Source: Mantamonas sphyraenae (lineage: Eukaryota > CRuMs > Mantamonadidae). Taken from it: a DNA stretch of 64,000 bases. Positions within the stretch are counted from its first letter, which is position 1. Each line of letters opens with the position of its first letter. Shown piece after piece: positions 57,585-64,000 of this stretch. The translations under genes were made by a program, and so were the position numbers. Below the pieces are notes generated by a model. It had not been told where the DNA came from, did no database searches, and worked only from the letters and a program-made list of their open reading frames with translations. The stretch is from assembly GCA_026936335.1 (NCBI GenBank), contig JAPMXV010000062.1:62001-126000 (forward strand), written 5' to 3'.

Positions 57585-58545
57585 TCATTTCACCCGTTGC
57601 CTCTTGCCATCGCCTCCGTGACGTGTGTCCTGTGTGTCATCGTCACCGCCACTGCCACTGGCATTGTCCTGTTGCTGGCTGTTTTCCATCTGTTTGCGTT
57701 TGCTGCCTGCGTGTGCTGCCCGTGCTGCCTCTTCACGTTCCCGCTCCTCCTCCAGGTTGCCAAGGATCTCGTCGACGCCCATCCCGCGGTACGCCGCCCC
57801 CGTGTCCTCGTCTGCCACCCATTCGCCCTCCAGTTTCATCTGCAATTCCCGTTCCAGCTCCTTCAGGGCAAACGTGAACAAGCGGAACTGCTTGCGTCGC
57901 ATTTCCCGGTTGCTCTCCACGCCCGCCTGCACCTGCAACAACACCTTTTGCTGCTCCTTCACCTGTTCAATCGCCGCCTGCGACTCTTGCCTGCTTGGCA
58001 ACGCGCCAATCTTTTTGCCCAGCGCTTCATACTCTTCGTTGCGCCTCCTTCGCAGTTGCGCTTGGCCCAGCTCGCTCTTCAGACCCGCCAACTCCTCCAT
58101 CAGTGCCCTCTCCTCCGACGCCAACTCTTCTTCCAGTGTTCCATACTCTTCCTCCAGTTCCCGGACCGTGCGTTCGTACTCGTCCTTGCTCCCCGCCACC
58201 GCTGTCTGCACCTGCTGCAGATCCCTCTCAAACGCACGCAGAGCTCCGCCGCTGTCCCACAGAGTTGCAGAGAGCGAGAGGATGAATCCATTGCCATGGG
58301 AGGTGCAATGCACATGCAGAACCCCACCCCGAATGGTGTCAGTTGGTATGAAGGCAACACCTCGTGTGTATGTGTGTGTGTGTGCGTTTGACGTACATTT
58401 CCTGTTCGATCGATGCCTTGTCCTCATCATCCACTGTGTCGTCCACAAGCTTGCCTTGCAAGTCCACAAACCGCTTCACCACCCGTCGGAACTGAGCATT
58501 TCGGCCCAGCAGCCGTTTGGCAAGCACAGAGCGTTCGATTTCCAT
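57585..58545 (-). CDS. THOC7: THO complex subunit 7
   Basis: Exons 58545-58397 and 58251-57585, intron 145 nt, 271 residues. THOC7 belongs to the THO/TREX complex, which couples transcription to mRNA export. It is almost all coiled coil. The start VLAKRLLGRNAQFRRVVKRF and the core RRRRNEEYEALGKKIGALP (human: RKNRQEYDALAKVI) plus the later RRKQFRLFTFALKELERELQ support the name. The tail is Gln/Gly/Asp-rich and basic at the end. Together with symplekin it covers mRNA 3' processing and export in the same window, with no sign of linkage. Confidence 0.82.
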
Positions 58546-58682
58546 TGGCTTTGCTTGCGCTGGAGTGTCAGCTGAGTGGTGTCCAACTGACCAAGCTGAC
58601 CCCAGCGCCAAGGGTGGTCCCTCGCTTGCCCTTCAACGGCGGTTTGGATTGGAGATGAAGTTTGCTGGATTGGCGTCGGCTC

Positions 58683-59117
58683 TCAGTCGAACGGGTGGGA
58701 TGTCTCAACAACGGTCTGGACATCTACCACGTCGCCGGTACAAACATACCACTCCATGTGCCCTTCGTAGGCGATGTCTGCACTCGCAATGCCAAGCTGC
58801 AGTGTGCTGGAGTTTGAAAGTTCCACGGACAACAACTCTACGTTTCTCAGGAGGAACCAAGCAGTGCGCAACGTGTAGTTCAGCCTCACATGAACCATGT
58901 ACTGCAGCATAGTGCGTGGACAACTGGAAATCGTGATGCTCTTGCTCTTTCCATCGAGCTTCACCGCGCCGCAAAACGAACGCAGTCGGTTTGCGCCTGA
59001 TTGCACCCCAATTGTCAACTCATCGGTGTCATCATCGTTCATCGCGGTTTCAACTGTTTCCCTGAAGCGCGTTCTCTCGTCCTCTTCCTGCCTGTTGCCG
59101 TCGCTCGTCGTGGTCAT
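58683..59117 (-). CDS. Unknown protein of 144 residues
   Basis: Single exon; ATG 59117 (MTTTSDGNRQEEDERTRF), or an upstream in-frame ATG at 59198. A charged N-terminus precedes a compact beta-rich domain (TIGVQSGANRLRSFCG, SITISSCPRTMLQYMVHVRL, TLRTAWFLLRNVELLSVEL). It has a coding-like composition and sits neatly between THOC7 and the ankyrin gene on the same strand. No family recognised. Confidence 0.6.
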   Translation of the reverse strand: MTTTSDGNRQEEDERTRFRETVETAMNDDDTDELTIGVQSGANRLRSFCGAVKLDGKSKSITISSCPRTMLQYMVHVRLNYTLRTAWFLLRNVELLSVELSNSSTLQLGIASADIAYEGHMEWYVCTGDVVDVQTVVETSHPFD

Positions 59118-59209
59118 CCTCAAACTATTGCATTGGAAATTCAAGCGCACGGTGGGTTGGACATGGTTGCACACTTTGGGTCCAACGCATTCCCACAATG
59201 CCTCCCCAC

Positions 59210-62200
59210 CTACCTTCTCTCCGCGCGCGAGAGGAAGCTGTAGGGCACGAGAGAGATCCAGTCAAAGATGCGAAACAACACCTCATCGGGCATGGTCACC
59301 CACAACGCCTCTGGCTGGTACGCGTCCATCCCACCGGCCTCAAACATCCGATCCCGTTCCTCTGTGTTCAACAGCAGCGCGGTTTCCACCAGCTGATCCT
59401 CGTGCCGTTCCAGCGCAAAGTGCACCTCGGGACTCCACTCCACCAATCGCCACCGATCGCTTTCATCATGCAAGTTCCCGTACATGTGTTGTTTCAGCCA
59501 CACCATGCGCTTCCTCTCGTCGTTCCATGTCTCTTCCATGCCCTTGAGCGGATCGCGCAGCCGCCATCTCTTGCGTTTCTTGACATCTGCCGCCGTCGGT
59601 TGTCTCCCCTGATGCAATTCGCCCGTGTACATGCGCAACCCTGCACGCCAGAGCCGAAACACAGTTCGTGTCAAATTGCCTCCGTAGCCTCTTCCGGCCA
59701 TCTGGACGTGCTCGCTCACGCTGCGGCCCAGATCCATCGCTGCCCCGGCCTCCAACAGCAAGCGCACAATCTCTGCACGTTCGTTGCGCACCGCTAGGTA
59801 CAGCGCCGTGTCTCCACGAGGGCCCATCAGGTTCACATCAGCACCCAGGGCAAGGAGTTCGGCCACACTTCGGATGCACCCAGCAGTGCTGGCCACCATC
59901 AGGGGACTCAGTGCGTCTGCGTTTGATTCCCACGAGGCAATGTTTGGGTCTGCACCCAGTTTCACCAGCAATCTTATCATCTCCACGTTCTCCTTCCACG
60001 CAGCCGCCCCCAATTCGCACGTGCCATTGATTGGCTGCTGCACTGTCGCCCCGTGGTGCAGCAACACCTTTTGGATCTGCACCAAATCGTTCTTGCGCTC
60101 TTCGTTCACAAACCCAAACTGGATGCTGGCCTCCGTCATCAGAGACTGATCCTGCGTCACAAGGTTCACATCTGCGCCTGCCTCGCACAGCAAATTGACA
60201 ATCTCCACGTCGTTGAACCTATCACCCAGGTTGCCAAACCTTTTCTGTGCAATGATGGTGAAGATGCACCTGCCCAGCAGCTTCGGTGTCACCACGTCTG
60301 CACCGCGCTCCAACAGCAAATGCACCATAGCCACGTCGCCACGCCGGCACGCTGTCGAGACTGCCGACGTCCCATCCTTCCTCTCCACACCCACGCTTGC
60401 ACCCATGTCAATCAGCCTCTTTGCAATGTCCACGTGTCCGTGTGACGCCGCACACATCAACATCGTGTCTCCCGATTGCGCTTGTGCGTGCACGTCCGCC
60501 CCTTTGTCCAATGCTTTGTGCATCAGCTCCACCGCCAGCAGCTTCGCCTCTACCAGTTTTGCGTCCTCCTCAACCCTCCTCTGAACCAGATGGAGTCCCT
60601 GCTGCGGACGCATGGCCGTCGGATACACCGCCCTCTGCTGCATCAGCAGAAGAGCGGGGGTACCGTCCATGAAACCTCCGCCCTCGTTGGGATCGGCGCC
60701 TGCGTCCAGGAGCATCGACACCAACTGACCGTGAGGTCCCATCTGGCATGCGATGCCCAATGCCGTGTATGTGGTTTCGTTCTGGACCCACAGGCGCGAT
60801 GGGTCTGCACCGTGTTCCAGCAACCATGCAACCGTCTCCACCTGCTTCTTGCTCACGGCTGCAAGCAGCGGCGTGCATCCACACACATCGGCGTGATCGA
60901 TGTCGGCCCCGGCATCCACCAACAGTTTGACACATTCCAAGTGCCCTCCCGTTGCCGCCAGAATTACGGCATTGTTCGAGGGTGAGTCAATGCATGGATT
61001 CGCTCCGTGTTCCAGTAACAACTTCAGAGCATCCACGTTGCCATGGAAAGCAGCCGACATCGTAGCAGTGGACCGCTTGCCCGCCGTCGTGTTCACATCG
61101 ACTCCTGCCTCGATCAACTGTGTCAACACCTCCAAACAATGTTCGTCGTCAAACTGCACACACAAAATGGCCAACTGGGTTGTCTCGGTGTCATCAGGGC
61201 GCTGGTTCACATCCACGCCATGCTCGAGAAGGCGTGCCACTGCTGCAGGATTCGATGCATGGCAGGCACTCGCCAGTGGGGTGCGTCCTGTGAGGATGTC
61301 CACCTCGTCGGCTTTGAATCCTGCCTCCAGCAGCATGTCCAGGCAACGCAGATGATTGTGCCCTGCAGCGAAGCCCACAGCACGTGCGCCGGCTGCCCCT
61401 TCCTCCAACAGGTACTCCATGGCCTCTTCGCAGCCGTACCGCGCGGTGTAATCCAACGCCGTGTTTGCAAACCCATTGGTACGGTCTGTGTCTGCGCCCC
61501 TGCCCACCAGCAGTTCGCAGAGATCGACGTCGTTGTGGATGGCTGCCCAAGACAACACCGACGTCCCATCGCCCGTGCTTGCTTCCACAGAGCCACCATG
61601 GACCACAAGCAGACCTGCACTTTGGCCGTCGTTCACAGCGCCTGCCACGGCCACCAGGTCGTCGCATCCGTCTGCCTGCTCGCACTCCACCTTGCTGACC
61701 TCGGCCTTTGTCATCGCCGCCGCCACATCTGGAGACTGTCCGTATGCAAGCAATTCTGCAACCCGCTGGTGTCTACCCATCAGTACCTGCCACACCAAGC
61801 TCTGGGACTCCTTGGCAATGACCCGTTCCACTGCCTTGTTCACAAGCGACGCAAGAAACTGCTCCGTGCTCAGGGTGCCCTTGACCGGGACTTTCTCATT
61901 GCCCACGAGCTCATCCACAATGTTTTGGATTTGTTGTGGCTGCCAAGCAGGTCGGATGTGCGGTGTGTGGAGAGTCAGCGACGCACAACAGAGGGACTGA
62001 AAAGTGCGAAACGTACCACGTAAGGGCCATACGCCGAATTTTGGCCAAAAACAACCACCAAGTCGCCTTCGCGTGAGTGTGCACAGTTCCACAGGTGTTC
62101 CACGAGCTCCTCTTCGTTCGTGTAGCGCGGTCGGTCTGCAAGCAGCATCACCGCTGCGCAGCAAGAGTGCAGACACCTGCGCGCCTCCACAGGCAGCACC

Positions 62201-62474
62201 AACACGCGCCGCCCACAGATCTCCTGGGGTGCGGCGTACATGCCCTTGAAAGGGGTGTAGCCCAACATCTTTAGCCCTGCGCACAGCCTCTACCTGTGTG
62301 AGAGCAGCGAAAGAACGGAAGCGCAACACGAAAAGAATCGCGTGATCAGGAATCCCCAAAGAACAACACAAACTCACACTTAACCAACTGTAGACGAGAT
62401 CTGTGCATGACCATGATGTGCAAACACGACTCGCTCGCCAACTGGGAATTTTGAACATCATTTTTGTGACTCAT
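59210..62474 (-). CDS. Large ankyrin-repeat protein with F-box-like C-terminus
   Basis: Exons 62474-62380, 62287-62017 and 61939-59210 give 1031 residues, all junctions in phase. The short first exon (MSHKNDVQNSQLASESCLHI) joins LCAGLKMLGYTPFKGMYAAP. An N-terminal domain of about 110 residues is not recognised. About 17-18 ankyrin repeats follow (GADTDRTNGFANTALDYTA; LLLEHGANPCIDSPSNNA; AGADPNEGGGF), then a basic helical part and a C-terminal VTMPDEVLFRIFDWISLVPY that looks like the first half of an F-box or a short F-box-like helix pair. If real, it could link the repeats to an SCF ligase. The gene may also start at 62268. Confidence 0.75.
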
Positions 62475-62566
62475 GGCAAGGTTGGGTTGGCATGGCTTCT
62501 GCGGTGGGCCTCTGCCACGCACACCCACACCCACACCCATACACAACCCCTCGCAGGGCCCAGGTC

Positions 62567-63830
62567 TCATCCACACTTGCAGCCCTTGCTTTCCTTCTTC
62601 TGATTCTGTCCGTCCAGCTGGACGCCGCCGCCCTTCTCCTCCTTGCCTTGGTCCTCGTCCATAAGGCGCTTCTTGATGTCACGTGCCAGCGAAATGAACG
62701 CCTCCTCCACGTTGATATTGTTCTTGGCCGACGTCTCCAGAAAGTTGATTTCGTACTCGTCCGCCAGCGACTGTCCTCGCTGCGTTTCAATCACCTTTTC
62801 GTCCGTCACGTCGCACTTGTTCCCAATCAGGATTTTGTTCACGTTGTCTGTTGCATGCTGCTCGATATTGCGGATCCAGTTGCGGATGTTGTTGAACGAC
62901 TTTTCGTCCGTCACGTCGTACACCAGCAGGATGCCCATCGCCCCTCGGTAGTACGCTGTGGTTGGTGGTGTGTGTGCCGGCCACATTCGCGCGTCAGCGT
63001 CCACAAAACCCTCCCCACAGCAGCAACACGTGAGTGTCACTCCCTCGCCGCCCACATCACAGGCCATACTGTATCCACACGCGTCGCCTAGCATGCATCC
63101 GCACACCCCTCCTCGCCTCCATGCCCTGCAACGGTACGTCGAGAGGGCGGAAACGCCAAACGCCCAAACGGGCCGCAAAAAACCCAGCGGCGACCCCAAC
63201 TGCTTGCGAAATGCCCACGGCTGCGTACCACACACCAACCACACCGTTCCGCCATGCACACCCCTCCCGTGTCCAACCTCCCACTTCATGGTCTGTCGTT
63301 TTCGCTTCCATCTCCCTTCCCTACCTGTCGTGATGGTCCTGAAGCGCTCCTGACCAGCCGTGTCCCAGATCTGCAGCTTGATCTTCTTGCCGTCCAGATC
63401 GATCGTGCGGATCTTAAAGTCAATGCTGTGGGTGTCCATGTGTCGTGTGAGCTCCTCTCCCTGTTCCAATCCCCATCTGCATGTGCTGTGGTCCACCCCT
63501 CGGCCGCTACGCACGCCCGGGTGCTCGCGGCCGACGCTCCCAAAGCGAATTCGCCGTGGAAAACGCACCCAATCGTTGTGATGAAGCTTGGCGTGAACGT
63601 GTCGTCCGCAAATCGTAGCAAGAGACAGCTCTTGCCAACGCCTGGATGGGTGTTTGTCGTGTCAGCTGCCCTGTTGCCTGTGCTGCGGTCCGTTTTTTCG
63701 TCTCCGGCCTCCGGCCAGCTGCTCGCTCGGTCCCCCTTCCGTTGCCCTCCAACTCACCCGAATCGCCGATCAGCAGCAGCTTGATCAGCATGTCATAGTT
63801 GCCTCGCCCAGCGTTGCCTCCAGTGCTCAT
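62567..63830 (-). CDS. RAB8: Rab8-like small GTPase
   Basis: Exons 63830-63758, 63641-63569, 63425-63325 and 62955-62567 give 211 residues. Rab8 directs post-Golgi and ciliary membrane traffic. Motifs: P-loop GDSGVGKS (across junction 1), switch I Thr in [38 protein letters not shown], and ETSAK. The switch/interswitch part [20 protein letters not shown] and [20 protein letters not shown] are Rab8 class. The C-terminus is [10 protein letters not shown]: CxC plus one Gly, not a standard CC/CXC end. Intron 3 (62956-63324, 369 nt) is long for this genome. With GGTase-I beta present, note that Rabs use GGTase-II, not seen here. Confidence 0.9.
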
Positions 63831-63854
63831 CCCTATCCGTGTCAAGTGGAGTGA

Positions 63855-63895
63855 GAGTGGGTGTGTGGGTGTGTGGGTGTGTGTGTGAGTCAGCG
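63855..63895. repeat. GTGTGGGTGTG repeat upstream of Rab8
   Basis: GT-rich repeat about 25-65 bp upstream of the Rab8 ATG, probably in its 5' leader or promoter. The remaining bases to the end of the window carry no gene I can see. Confidence 0.6.
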
Positions 63896-64000
63896 TGAGC
63901 AAGCCCATTTCCCACCCACAACGTTTGCGTCGCCCCCCACGCACGCACGGTGTGACACAGCCACACGCATCAGAACACATGTGTTCCTACGTGCATACAT

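Noticed and set aside
62956-63324. A snoRNA or other small RNA in the long Rab8 intron 3
   Set aside because: No paired C (TGATGA) and D (CTGA) boxes at suitable spacing on the transcribed strand, and no H/ACA layout seen by eye.

Overview
This window is nuclear DNA from a free-living, flagellated protist. It is GC-rich and gene-dense, with about 29 protein genes in 64 kb on both strands. Most genes have one to three GT-AG introns of roughly 75-250 nt. Intergenic gaps are often under 100 bp, and CAG/GAC codon runs and CA/GT dinucleotide repeats are common. TAA, TAG and TGA all act as stops. Two genes imply a motile cilium: DNAAF3 (axonemal dynein assembly) and an RIIa/EF-hand protein like radial spoke protein 7. 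I cannot name the species. The gene set (KICSTOR, SNAPIN, KRTCAP2, CHD1 with a CHCT domain, WDR6) is ordinary eukaryotic and close in content to opisthokonts and their relatives. I found no rRNA, tRNA, CRISPR array, transposon or virus-derived gene.

Layout, left to right. 0-13 kb: a MORN-repeat/U-box protein, symplekin (-), a transportin-3/importin-13 type karyopherin, DNAAF3 (-). 13-24 kb: sulfite oxidase, a Cce1/Ydc2-type mitochondrial Holliday-junction resolvase, protein geranylgeranyltransferase I beta (-), SNAPIN (-), the CHD1 remodeller, GPN3 (-). 24-31 kb: a very large secreted-then-membrane protein with Cys-rich modules and about seven transmembrane segments, then a two-RRM protein. 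31-42.5 kb: two paralogous ~12-transmembrane proteins in inverted orientation, enclosing a disordered acidic protein, a LisH protein, a nucleoplasmin-like FKBP and a coiled-coil gene with several frame breaks. 42.5-52 kb: WDR6, KICS2 (-), a small basic protein (-), an LRRC74-like protein, KRTCAP2 (-). 52-64 kb: an F-box/WD-like protein (-) whose ATG overlaps the stop of uracil-DNA glycosylase (-), a small membrane protein (-), an RSP7-like protein, THOC7 (-), an unknown protein (-), an ankyrin-repeat protein (-) and a Rab8-like GTPase (-).

The genes do not form one pathway. They are mostly single-copy housekeeping genes: mRNA 3' processing and export (symplekin, THOC7), chromatin (CHD1, FKBP), DNA repair (UNG, resolvase), transport and prenylation (karyopherin, Rab8, GGTase-I, SNAPIN), nutrient sensing (KICS2), tRNA modification (WDR6) and cilia. 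The most unusual loci are the large seven-transmembrane protein, the inverted 12-transmembrane pair with patches of near-identity, the MORN/U-box fusion, and the UNG/F-box TGATG overlap.

One caution. At least eight genes or gene parts keep their protein similarity only if the frame moves by -1 at one point, and each move is explained by one missing base. This looks like deletion error in the assembly more than biology, but it affects the exact proteins. Exon coordinates come from reading splice sites and frames by eye, without transcript data.
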